Positions 5,824 to 11,158 of a stretch of DNA of 11,158 nt are shown here, piece by piece. The notes under the pieces were generated by a model. That model did not search any database, was not told the DNA's origin, and was given only the letters and a program-made list of their open reading frames with translations. Numbering within the stretch: the stretch's first letter is position 1; each line of letters opens with the position of its first letter. Source of the DNA: DATBGZ01 sp036557785 (lineage in GTDB: Bacteria > Actinomycetota > Actinomycetes > Mycobacteriales > Micromonosporaceae); assembly GCA_036557785.1 (NCBI GenBank), contig DATBGZ010000022.1, positions 1 through 11,158 of the forward strand, given 5' to 3'. A program made the translations under genes and the position numbers.

Positions 5824-6763
5824 GCCGGGCCGGGCGGGCAGTGCTCTGCTGGGGCGCGGCGGGCGGGCGGCCGCCGAGGAGACCGACCGCGGCGGTGCCC
5901 AGCCGTACGGCCTCGGCGAGCGAGGCGTCGATGCCGGTTCCGGCGAGGCGGGCGGCGATCAGGCCGGCGGCGAAGGCGTCACCCGCGCCAGTGGTATCGA
6001 CCACCGTCGCCGGTTCGGCAGCCACCACGCGGGTCTGGTCCGCGCGCGTCCACAGTGCGCCGCCCGGGCCGAGCTTCACCACGACCTCGCCAACGGTACG
6101 GGCGAGCACGGCCGCCACGGCGGCCGGCGCATCGTCCACTGTGGAGTCCGCCGCGACGGCCAGGATCCGGGCTTCGTCGAGGTTGGCGAGCAACAGGTCG
6201 ACCCCGGCGACCCAGTCGAGGAGCGCGCGCGCGTGCTCCCGCAATGGTGCGGCTGACGCAGCGTCGACGCTGGTCGGGATGCCCCGGGCACGCGCGAGCT
6301 CCAGTGCCCGCAGCCCGGCCCCACGCGAGGATGCGTGGAGCAGCGTGTAGCCGCTCAGGTGCAGATGCGCCAGGTCGGGCAGCCCCGCGAAGGAGTCGTC
6401 GACCCAGCCGGGCCGAAGATCGTGGTTGGCGCCCCGGTCGGCGACCATCGTCCGGTTCCGGCCGTCGGTGAGCACGATGATCGTCCCGGTCGGTGTGGTC
6501 GGGCTGTGGACGACCGGCGAGCAGTCGACGCCGACGGCGGCGAGCTCGGCGATCCGCTGCGCGCCGGCGGCATCGGCGCCCACCACGCCGAGCAGGGACA
6601 CGGCCACGCCCGCGTCGGCGAGCCATGCGGCGGTGTTCGCGGCCGAACCGCCGGCCGTCGCCGTGATCCGGGCCGGGGTGTCGGAGTCCACCGCGAGGAC
6701 TCCACTGTGGACGGCGACGATGTCGGTGACGATGTCACCGACGACGAGGACCCGCCGGCTCAT
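5807..6763 (-). CDS. psuK: PfkB-family carbohydrate kinase, probable pseudouridine kinase
   Basis: This 318-aa ribokinase-family enzyme most likely phosphorylates pseudouridine to pseudouridine 5'-phosphate with ATP. The N-terminal substrate-binding region has a GGSAANTA motif at 38-45, with an RNRTMVADRGAN stretch at 102-113. The NxxE motif is N194-L-D-E197. The C-terminal catalytic signature is DTTGAGD at 256-262, with D262 as catalytic base and the GAG turn as anion hole. The length is normal for the family. The start is ATG 6763-6761, which shares the ATGA overlap with the psuG stop, so translation is probably coupled. The pseudouridine assignment rests mainly on this pairing with psuG; sequence alone would also allow another sugar or nucleoside kinase. 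The 3' end overlaps the convergent DUF3099 gene by 17 bp. Confidence 0.88.
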   Translation of the reverse strand: MSRRVLVVGDIVTDIVAVHSGVLAVDSDTPARITATAGGSAANTAAWLADAGVAVSLLGVVGADAAGAQRIAELAAVGVDCSPVVHSPTTPTGTIIVLTDGRNRTMVADRGANHDLRPGWVDDSFAGLPDLAHLHLSGYTLLHASSRGAGLRALELARARGIPTSVDAASAAPLREHARALLDWVAGVDLLLANLDEARILAVAADSTVDDAPAAVAAVLARTVGEVVVKLGPGGALWTRADQTRVVAAEPATVVDTTGAGDAFAAGLIAARLAGTGIDASLAEAVRLGTAAVGLLGGRPPAAPQQSTARPARLSRDR

Positions 6764-7755
6764 GCGCTGGCGTACGCGGTGGCGATCCGGGCCGCCAGGG
6801 CCGCGTTGCGCAGGACCACCTCCACGTTCACCTCCAGGCTGGCGCCCTGGGTCGCCTCGTGGAAGTGGGCGAGCAGGTACGGCGTCACGGCCTTGCCGGT
6901 GATTGCCTTGCGCTCCAACGCGCCCAGCCCCTCGGCGAGCACGGTATCGTGCAGGGCCGGGTCGAGCTGGACCTCGTCGGGCAGCGGGTTCGACACGACG
7001 ATCGCGGCCGGTGGCAGACCGAGGGCGTCGCGGGCCCGCATCGTCGATGCCACCTGCGCCGGTGACTCGATGACCCAGTCGACCTCGGCACCACTGTCGG
7101 CCAGATAGAAGCCGGCGAACTTCTTGGAGCCGTACCCTAGCACCGTGACGCCGAGCGTCTCCAGGCGCTCGAGCGTGGCGGGCACATCGAGAATGGACTT
7201 CACCCCGGCGCAGACGATGACGATCGCGGTGTGGGACAGCGCGGTGAGATCCGCCGATTCGTCGAAGGACTCCGACGCTCCTCTGTGGACGCCGCCGAGG
7301 CCGCCGGTGGCGAAGACCCCGATCCCGGCCCGGGCGGCGAGCACCGCCGTGCTCGCCACCGTCGTGGCGCCATGGGCTCCGGTGGCGGCGGCGACCGCCA
7401 GATCCCGCACCGACAGCTTCGCCACCCCAGGGGTAGTGCCGAGCAGCCGTACCTCGTCCGGGCTCAGGCCGACCACCACCGTCCCGGCGATCATCCCGAT
7501 CGTGGCCGGGACGGCTCCGTGCTCGCGGACGGTCTGCTCGATCCGCGCGGCGACGTCGACGTTGCGCGGGCTCGGCAGCCCGTGCGCGATCAGAGTGCTC
7601 TCCAAGGCCACCACGGGCCGCCCGTCCCGTACCGCCGTGGCGACCTCCTCAGCGACCCGGGTGTCCGACGTCGCGGGCGGGCGCAGCGTGGGCGGGCGCA
7701 GCGTGGGCGGGTCCGACGTCGCGGGCGGGCGCAGCGTGGGCGGGTCCGAGGACAT
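6760..7755 (-). CDS. psuG: Pseudouridine-5'-phosphate glycosidase
   Basis: This 331-aa enzyme splits pseudouridine 5'-phosphate into uracil and ribose 5-phosphate by breaking a C-glycosidic bond. Family signatures are clear: VALESTLIAHGLPSPRN (49-65, with E52), AVPATIG (81-87), HGATTVAST (128-136), FATGGLGGVHRGA (148-160), CAGVKSILD (182-190) and GKAVTPYLL near the end. K186 aligns by motif with the catalytic lysine of E. coli PsuG (K166), which forms a Schiff base with the ribose, and E52 with Glu31. The core is of normal length. Residues 1-31 are an unusual repeat-built Pro/Thr/Ser extension. The ATG 7755-7753 has no ribosome site but has TAGGGT 6 nt upstream, suggesting a leaderless mRNA. 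The kinase gene overlaps by 4 bp downstream. No transporter or regulator gene is adjacent. Confidence 0.95.
   Translation of the reverse strand: MSSDPPTLRPPATSDPPTLRPPTLRPPATSDTRVAEEVATAVRDGRPVVALESTLIAHGLPSPRNVDVAARIEQTVREHGAVPATIGMIAGTVVVGLSPDEVRLLGTTPGVAKLSVRDLAVAAATGAHGATTVASTAVLAARAGIGVFATGGLGGVHRGASESFDESADLTALSHTAIVIVCAGVKSILDVPATLERLETLGVTVLGYGSKKFAGFYLADSGAEVDWVIESPAQVASTMRARDALGLPPAAIVVSNPLPDEVQLDPALHDTVLAEGLGALERKAITGKAVTPYLLAHFHEATQGASLEVNVEVVLRNAALAARIATAYASA
7663..7743. repeat. 33-bp direct repeat with internal 15-bp units, inside the psuG 5' end
   Basis: A 33-bp unit beginning GTCCGACGTCGCGGGCGG occurs exactly at 7663-7695 and 7711-7743. An extra copy of its last 15 bp (GCGCAGCGTGGGCGG) lies between them at 7696-7710, so the 15-mer occurs three times (7681-7695, 7696-7710, 7729-7743). 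In the psuG frame it encodes PPTLR and PPATSD units. All units are multiples of 3, so copy-number change would keep the frame. Confidence 0.95.
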
Positions 7756-7789
7756 AGCCGTACCCTATGCGGCCTGCGACAATGGGCGG
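7756..7789. promoter_or_regulatory. 34-bp divergent leaderless-type promoter of psuG and the DUF3039 gene
   Basis: Only 34 bases separate the psuG ATG (minus) from the DUF3039 GTG (plus). On the minus strand TAGGGT (7767-7762) lies 6 nt before the psuG ATG. On the plus strand GACAAT (7778-7783) lies 6 nt before the GTG, and TACCCT (7761-7766) is an alternative box. Neither gene has a Shine-Dalgarno sequence in this space. The -35 regions would have to lie within or beside the opposite start, so the two promoters probably interfere. Confidence 0.45.
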
Positions 7790-8062
7790 GTGACGATACC
7801 GACGACGCAGCAGGACACCCTCATCGAGGAGCGCACGGACTACCGGGTGCAGGAGGGCGACCACGAGCGGTTCTCGCACTACGCCGACCGGGACAAGATC
7901 ATGGAGGCGATGGTGAACGGGACGCCCGTTCGCGCCCTCTGCGGAAAGGTCTGGGTGCCTTCGCGCGACCCGAACCGCTTCCCGGTCTGCCCGGAGTGCA
8001 AGGAGATCTACGAGAACGACGAGCTGTTCTACGACGAGAAGCCCGCCGCCAAGAACGAGTGA
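7790..8062 (+). CDS. DUF3039 family protein (small zinc-binding-type)
   Basis: The start is GTG 7790, probably leaderless. The frame is open for more than 200 codons upstream, but that part overlaps psuG and its repeat and is a shadow. The 90-aa hydrophilic, acidic product has H30, C51 (RALCGKVWVP) and a C67-P-E-C70 knuckle, a likely zinc site. The layout of a conserved ALCGKxW segment and a CPECKEIYE segment is that of DUF3039, the family of M. tuberculosis Rv2699c, which lies near sigA. The function is unknown. The helicase gene follows after 67 bp on the same strand, and the two may act together. Confidence 0.88.
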   Translation: MTIPTTQQDTLIEERTDYRVQEGDHERFSHYADRDKIMEAMVNGTPVRALCGKVWVPSRDPNRFPVCPECKEIYENDELFYDEKPAAKNE

Positions 8063-8115
8063 TCTTCCTGTCCTGGCCGACGTGTCGTTGGGGCCGGGGT
8101 GGCGGGAGTCGCCGA

Positions 8116-8121
8116 TAGGCT
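8116..8121 (+). promoter_or_regulatory. Candidate -10 box of the helicase gene
   Basis: TAGGCT matches TANNNT and ends 8 nt before the GTG at 8130, so transcription could start at or next to the start codon. No good ribosome site and no well-spaced -35 are visible. The helicase may also be read from the DUF3039 promoter. Confidence 0.4.
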
Positions 8122-8129
8122 GACCGTCC

Positions 8130-9809
8130 GTGTCTGCCGAGTTCCCGCCCCTGCGCGCGTGGCAGCGGCGGGCGCTCGTGGAGTACCTGCGCCGCAAGGA
8201 CACCGACTTCCTGGCCGTCGCCACTCCCGGCGCGGGCAAGACCACCTTCGCCCTGCGCATCGCCGCGGAGCTGCTCGGCGAGGGCAGTGTCGCCGCGGTC
8301 ACCGTGGTCACGCCGACCGAGCACCTGAAGTCGCAGTGGGCCCTGGCGGCGGCGCAGGTCGGCATCCCCTTGGACCCGACCTTCCGTAACTCCGACGTCC
8401 ACACGACGGCCGACTTCCGGGGTGTCGTGATCACCTACGCCCAGGTCGGGGCGGCACCGGCGGTGCACCGTCGACGCACGATCGCCCGCCCGACGCTCGT
8501 CGTCCTCGACGAGATCCACCACGCGGGCGACTCCCGGTCCTGGGGGGAGGGGGTACGCCTGGCGTTCGAGCACGCGACCCGGCGTCTGGCGCTGACCGGC
8601 ACCCCGTTTCGCTCCGACGACAACCCGATCCCCTTCGTCGCCTACGAGCGCGACGCCGACGGTCTGCTGCGCTCGCGCCCGGACTCGTCGTACGGGTACG
8701 GCGATGCCCTCGCCGACGCGGTGGTGCGGCCGGTGATCTTCCTCGCCTACTCCGGCGAGACCCGGTGGCGCACGTCGGCGGGTGAGGAGCTGGCCGTACG
8801 GCTGGGCGATCCGGTGACGCCTGACGTGATCGCCGCGGCCTGGCGGACCGCCCTGGATCCGGCCGGCGACTGGATGCCACAGGTCCTGCGCGCGGCCGAC
8901 GCGCGGCTGCAGATCCTGCGCTCGCAGGACATCCCCGACGCCGGCGGCCTGGTGATCGCGACCGATCAGAAGGCGGCCCGGGCGTACGCGCGTCTGCTCA
9001 CCGAGATCACCGGGGAGAAGGCGGCCGTGGTGCTCTCCGATGACGCGGGCGCCTCCGCGAAGATCGCCGCGTTCGCCGCCTCGACGCAGCGCTGGCTGGT
9101 GGCCGTACGGATGGTCTCGGAGGGCGTCGACATCCCACGCCTCGCGGTCGGCGTCTATGCCACGAGCGCCTCGACAGCGCTCTTCTTCGCACAGGCGATC
9201 GGCCGGTTCGTCCGGGTGCGCCGGCCCGGCGAGACCGCGTCGGTGTTCCTGCCGAGCGTGCCCCACCTGCTCGGGCTCGCCAGCGAGATGGAGAAGCAGC
9301 GCGACCATGTGCTCGGCGCGTCCAAGCCGCGCGATGGCTTCGAGGACGACCTGGTGGACCGGGCCAACCGTGCGGAGCAGGCCAGCGACGAGCTCGGCAA
9401 CGGTTTCGAGGCCCTCTCCGCAGTCGCGGAGCTCGACCAAGTGATCTTCGATGGTGCCTCGTTCGGCACGCCGGTGCGGGCGGGCACGCCGGAGGAGGAG
9501 GAGTACCTGGGCCTGCCGGGACTGCTCACGCCCGAGCAGGTCGCACTGCTGCTGTCGCGCCGCAGCGCCGAGCAGACGCGCTCGTCATCCTCGCCGGGGT
9601 CGGCGCCGGCGCGGGCGTTGACGCCCGGGGAGCGCCGGGTGCTGCTGCGACGGCAGCTCAACACTCTCGTCGGGGCGCATCACCATCGCACCGGCATCCC
9701 GCATGGCAAGATCCACGCGGAGTTGCGTCGCATCTGCGGCGGGCCCGCCAGCGCTCAGGCCACGATCGAGCAGCTCGAGGCGCGCATCGCCGCCATCCGC
9801 GCGCTCTGA
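8130..9809 (+). CDS. SF2 DEAD/DEAH (DEIH)-box helicase
   Basis: This 559-aa protein is a superfamily 2 helicase/translocase, expected to use ATP to remodel nucleic acid in the cytoplasm. The order of motifs is complete: a Q-like N-terminal RAWQRRAL; motif I TPGAGKT at 32-38; motif Ia TPTEHLKSQW at 61-70; motif II DEIH at 127-130; motif III TGTPF at 156-160; motif IV/V region with VRMVSEGVDIPRL at 326-338; motif VI QAIGRFVR at 355-362 with arginine fingers R359 and R362. Residues after about 440 are unlike the core and contain a Ser/Pro-rich linker, then a helical segment (GERRVLLRRQLNTLVGAHHH, later KIHAELRRICGG). That C-terminal helical part may bind nucleic acid or a partner. The start is GTG 8130. 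The actinobacterial pairing with DUF3039 suggests shared function; the substrate is unknown. Confidence 0.9.
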   Translation: MSAEFPPLRAWQRRALVEYLRRKDTDFLAVATPGAGKTTFALRIAAELLGEGSVAAVTVVTPTEHLKSQWALAAAQVGIPLDPTFRNSDVHTTADFRGVVITYAQVGAAPAVHRRRTIARPTLVVLDEIHHAGDSRSWGEGVRLAFEHATRRLALTGTPFRSDDNPIPFVAYERDADGLLRSRPDSSYGYGDALADAVVRPVIFLAYSGETRWRTSAGEELAVRLGDPVTPDVIAAAWRTALDPAGDWMPQVLRAADARLQILRSQDIPDAGGLVIATDQKAARAYARLLTEITGEKAAVVLSDDAGASAKIAAFAASTQRWLVAVRMVSEGVDIPRLAVGVYATSASTALFFAQAIGRFVRVRRPGETASVFLPSVPHLLGLASEMEKQRDHVLGASKPRDGFEDDLVDRANRAEQASDELGNGFEALSAVAELDQVIFDGASFGTPVRAGTPEEEEYLGLPGLLTPEQVALLLSRRSAEQTRSSSSPGSAPARALTPGERRVLLRRQLNTLVGAHHHRTGIPHGKIHAELRRICGGPASAQATIEQLEARIAAIRAL

Positions 9810-9857
9810 GCCCGCTCATCCCACGTCGTGCCGCCAGCCCGGAGCTCCGGCGGCGTG

Positions 9858-9883
9858 CATGGCGAGGGGGACATGGCGAGGGG
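9858..9883. repeat. Short direct repeat after the helicase gene
   Basis: CATGGCGAGGGG occurs at 9858-9869 and 9872-9883, a 14-bp period. It lies in the 139-bp space between the convergent helicase and DUF7455 genes, just before the hairpin. No function is apparent. Confidence 0.8.
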
Positions 9884-9896
9884 CACAGGTGCGCGA

Positions 9897-9927
9897 ACGG
9901 GCGCCCCGAGCAACTCGGGGCGCCCGT
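9897..9927. terminator. Strong bidirectional hairpin between convergent genes
   Basis: A perfect 14-bp stem (ACGGGCGCCCCGAG at 9897-9910, its complement at 9914-9927) with a CAA loop. It sits between the helicase stop (9809) and the DUF7455 stop (9949), both transcribed towards it. No T-run follows on either strand, which is common for actinobacterial terminators. It probably ends both transcripts. Confidence 0.8.
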
Positions 9928-9948
9928 CGGGCGTCTATGGATCCCGGC

Positions 9949-10194
9949 TCAGCCGTTCAACGATGCGTTGCGGATCTCGGTGCCGCGCCACTCGAAGTCG
10001 GGCGCGGGAACGACCTCGACCGCGATCTTGATGAGCTCCGGCGCGAACTTGTTCGCGTGGTGCCCGCAGAACACAAGCTCTCCACCGCCCGCGAGGACGA
10101 TCCGCAGCTTGCCGGCCGCGCTGCACCGGTCGCACCGCTCCTCGGCCGCTGGGGGAGCCGCGGCCTCAGGCGGTGGCGTGAGGGTGGGGGTCAT
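9949..10194 (-). CDS. DUF7455-family small zinc-binding-type protein
   Basis: The start is ATG 10194-10192, with AAGGAGGAGGCG directly upstream on the minus strand, a near-ideal ribosome site. A longer open frame to 10257 has no such signal and is rejected. The 81-aa product has a Pro/Ala-rich N-terminus (1-18), then C21-D-R-C24 and C43-G-H-H46, which together form a plausible zinc site. The middle has a glycine turn (VLAGGGELVF), and the C-terminus is ALKI-like helical (FAPELIKIAVEVVP). Size and cysteines match the small protein encoded beside sigB in mycobacteria (Rv2708c, 82 aa, from memory) and next to principal sigma genes in other actinobacteria. The function is unknown. It lies downstream of sigA on the same strand, separated by 358 bp. 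Confidence 0.85.
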   Translation of the reverse strand: MTPTLTPPPEAAAPPAAEERCDRCSAAGKLRIVLAGGGELVFCGHHANKFAPELIKIAVEVVPAPDFEWRGTEIRNASLNG

Positions 10195-10257
10195 CGCCTC
10201 CTCCTTCTGGTCTGCTGGTCGTGGGTCGATGTGGGGGTTACCTGTTTCGACGCGCAC

Positions 10258-10287
10258 CTTCTACTCGTCATCCAACATCGGCTCCAA
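10258..10287 (-). promoter_or_regulatory. Candidate promoter of the DUF7455 gene
   Basis: On the minus strand TTGGAG (10287-10282) and TAGAAG (10263-10258) are separated by 18 nt, close to a primary-sigma -35/-10 pair. The -10 box ends in G rather than the conserved T, so support is moderate at best. The leader to the ATG would be about 55-60 nt. Confidence 0.3.
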
Positions 10288-10472
10288 CCGACCGCGTTCC
10301 CGCTGAGGTGGCGACCGAGGTCACACCGAGCCTATCCCGACCCGACCAGGTCCTCACCCTCCGGCAAGGCCATCCGACAGCGACAACGGTCACAGTTTGG
10401 TGACGTTCGCCGGGGTATGGCTCATCCCGACAGAAACCCGTCTCCAGGGCACATCTGTGCAGGTCAGGAGGG

Positions 10473-10489
10473 GTGCAGCTGCACGTGCA
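10473..10489. repeat. Two overlapping perfect palindromes
   Basis: GTGCAGCTGCAC (10473-10484) and TGCACGTGCA (10480-10489) share five bases and are each perfectly self-complementary. They lie 2 nt from the sigA terminator stem. They could be a protein-binding site or alternative terminator arms. Confidence 0.7.
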
Positions 10490-10490
10490 T

Positions 10491-10521
10491 CGGCGCCCGG
10501 AGATCGCACATCCGGGCGCCG
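10491..10521 (-). terminator. Hairpin downstream of sigA
   Basis: A perfect 11-bp stem (CGGCGCCCGGA at 10491-10501, its complement at 10511-10521) with a 9-nt loop. It begins about 31 nt after the sigA stop on the minus strand and has no U-run in that direction. It most likely ends the sigA transcript. Confidence 0.65.
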
Positions 10522-10552
10522 CGCAGCGCAATTTTTCGCTGAGGGCCGAAGC

Positions 10553-11158
10553 TCAGTCGAGGTAGTCGCGGAGGACCTGCGAGCGCGACGGGTGGCGCAG
10601 CTTGGACATGGTCTTCGACTCGATCTGGCGGATGCGCTCGCGCGTCACGCCGTAGACCTGGCCGATCTCGTCGAGCGTCCGCGGCTGGCCGTCGGTGAGC
10701 CCGAAGCGCAGCCGGACCACACCCGCCTCGCGCTCGGAGAGCGTCTGCAGCACCTGCTGGAGCTGGTCCTGCAGCAGCGAGAACGAGACCGCGTCGACCG
10801 CCACGACCGCCTCGGAGTCCTCGATGAAGTCACCGAGTTGGCTGTCGCCCTCGTCGCCGATGGTCTGGTCCAGCGAGATGGGCTCCCGGGCGTACTGCTG
10901 GATCTCCAGGACCTTCTCCGGGGTGATGTCCATCTCCTTGGCGAGCTCCTCGGGGGTGGGCTCGCGGCCGAGGTCCTGCAGCAGTTCGCGCTGGATGCGG
11001 CCGAGCTTGTTGATGACCTCGACCATGTGCACGGGGATGCGGATGGTGCGGGCCTGGTCGGCCATCGCCCGGGTGATCGCCTGGCGGATCCACCACGTGG
11101 CGTAGGTGGAGAACTTGTAGCCCTTGGTGTAGTCGAACTTCTCCACGGCCCGGATCAG
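10553..11158 (-). CDS. sigA: Principal RNA polymerase sigma factor SigA/HrdB, 3' part (runs off right edge)
   Basis: These are the C-terminal 201 residues of the housekeeping sigma factor. The fragment begins in region 2.2 and runs through 2.3-2.4 (KFSTYATWWIRQAITRAMAD). Region 3 follows (IPVHMVEVINKLGRIQREL, then REPTPEELAKEMDITPEKV). The linker is acidic (GDEGDSQLGDFIEDSEA), and region 4 carries LSEREAGVVRLRFGL. The -35-reading helix-turn-helix is RTLDEIGQVYGVTRERIRQI, and the protein ends in SQVLRDYLD. From memory this is nearly identical to M. tuberculosis SigA and very close to Streptomyces HrdB. Mycobacterial SigB differs clearly here (for example SLDMPVG and a different C-terminus). 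The first 34 codons present are shared base for base with the left-edge sigma gene. An internal ATG at 11146 is not the true start. Confidence 0.93.
   Translation of the reverse strand: MIRAVEKFDYTKGYKFSTYATWWIRQAITRAMADQARTIRIPVHMVEVINKLGRIQRELLQDLGREPTPEELAKEMDITPEKVLEIQQYAREPISLDQTIGDEGDSQLGDFIEDSEAVVAVDAVSFSLLQDQLQQVLQTLSEREAGVVRLRFGLTDGQPRTLDEIGQVYGVTRERIRQIESKTMSKLRHPSRSQVLRDYLD
11056..11158. repeat. Right copy of the 103-bp direct repeat
   Basis: Identical to bases 1-103, same strand and codon phase. It lies within the part of sigA that encodes regions 2.2-2.4. Confidence 0.95.

Larger units (their letters stand above)
10195..10552 (-). promoter_or_regulatory. 358-bp intergenic region between sigA and the DUF7455 gene
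   Basis: No gene is credible here. From the sigA side (right) it contains a T-tract at 10531-10535, the sigA hairpin (10491-10521), two overlapping palindromes (10473-10489) and a small inverted repeat GTCAC/GTGAC (10389-10404). Near the DUF7455 gene the minus strand has TTGGAG (10287-10282), 18 nt, then TAGAAG (10263-10258), a candidate promoter. A GGGAAC further upstream hints at an ECF-type site, but its spacing is off. Confidence 0.45.

Noticed and set aside
7663..7743. CRISPR-like array
   Set aside because: There are only two exact 33-bp copies, joined by a partial copy rather than a unique spacer. They encode an in-frame peptide repeat and no cas genes are present.
7124..7789. N-terminal extension of the DUF3039 protein across psuG
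   Set aside because: The sequence is antisense to conserved psuG motifs and carries the repeat as meaningless GGRSVGG units.
7899..9440. 513-aa open frame on the minus strand opposite the helicase
   Set aside because: It is a shadow of the helicase gene, which has every SF2 motif. The antisense product has no recognisable domain and skewed composition.
10195..10257. Upstream extension of the DUF7455 gene to 10257
   Set aside because: It would place the strong AAGGAGGAGG ribosome site inside the coding region. The shorter 81-aa form matches the family length.
1..11158. A circular plasmid or phage genome with terminal redundancy
   Set aside because: The two ends belong to different sigma types, and no replication, mobilisation, capsid or packaging gene exists. 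It is kept only as an alternative.

Overview
The window is chromosomal DNA from a high-GC actinomycete. GC is high throughout, GTG starts are common, and several -10-like hexamers lie 6-8 nt before start codons. The gene families (DUF3039, DUF7455, DUF3099, TIGR03252-type HhH-GPD, a SigA/SigB pair) are typical of Actinobacteria. Micromonosporaceae or a relative is my best guess, but that is inference. No tRNA, rRNA, CRISPR array, transposase, integrase or phage gene was seen.

Layout. The left edge (1-562, minus) is the 5' part of a SigB-type group 2 sigma factor. Next come a large class I SAM-dependent methyltransferase (748-2250, minus) and, divergent from it, an unrecognised 214-aa helical protein (2321-2965, plus). 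An 18-bp perfect palindrome separates that gene from a membrane-anchored or exported serine beta-lactamase-like protein with a proline-rich stalk and an EPPTT-repeat tail (3053-4201, plus). Convergent to it is a small membrane protein with an N-terminal Cys/His cluster (4235-4738, minus). Divergent from that are an HhH-GPD-type DNA repair protein (4860-5438, plus) and a DUF3099 membrane protein (5482-5823, plus). The DUF3099 gene overlaps tail to tail with a two-gene pseudouridine catabolism operon, psuG then a PfkB kinase (7755 to 5807, minus). Divergent from psuG are a DUF3039 zinc-binding-type protein (7790-8062, plus) and an SF2 DEIH-box helicase (8130-9809, plus). A strong hairpin follows, then a convergent DUF7455 protein (9949-10194, minus). 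The right edge (10553-11158, minus) is the 3' part of the principal sigma factor SigA/HrdB.

Main structural observation. Bases 1-103 are identical to 11056-11158, in the same orientation and codon phase. This looks like a circular contig or terminal repeat. However, the left fragment has a SigB-type N-terminus and the right fragment a SigA-type C-terminus. The simpler reading is that the window spans the interval between two same-strand paralogous sigma genes, and that both ends stop in their shared region 2.2-2.4. This agrees with the known mycobacterial neighbourhood (sigA, a small DUF7455-type gene, sigB; DUF3039 nearby).

How the genes fit together. Most are conserved informational or housekeeping genes: transcription initiation, a helicase, DNA repair, a methyltransferase and small zinc-binding-type proteins. 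The metabolic insert is psuG-kinase, which would phosphorylate pseudouridine and split pseudouridine 5'-phosphate into uracil and ribose 5-phosphate. I found no clear undescribed multi-gene system. The most interesting items are the sigma-paralog ends, the repeat-built psuG N-terminus, the leaderless-type promoters, the palindromes and the atypical beta-lactamase-like protein.
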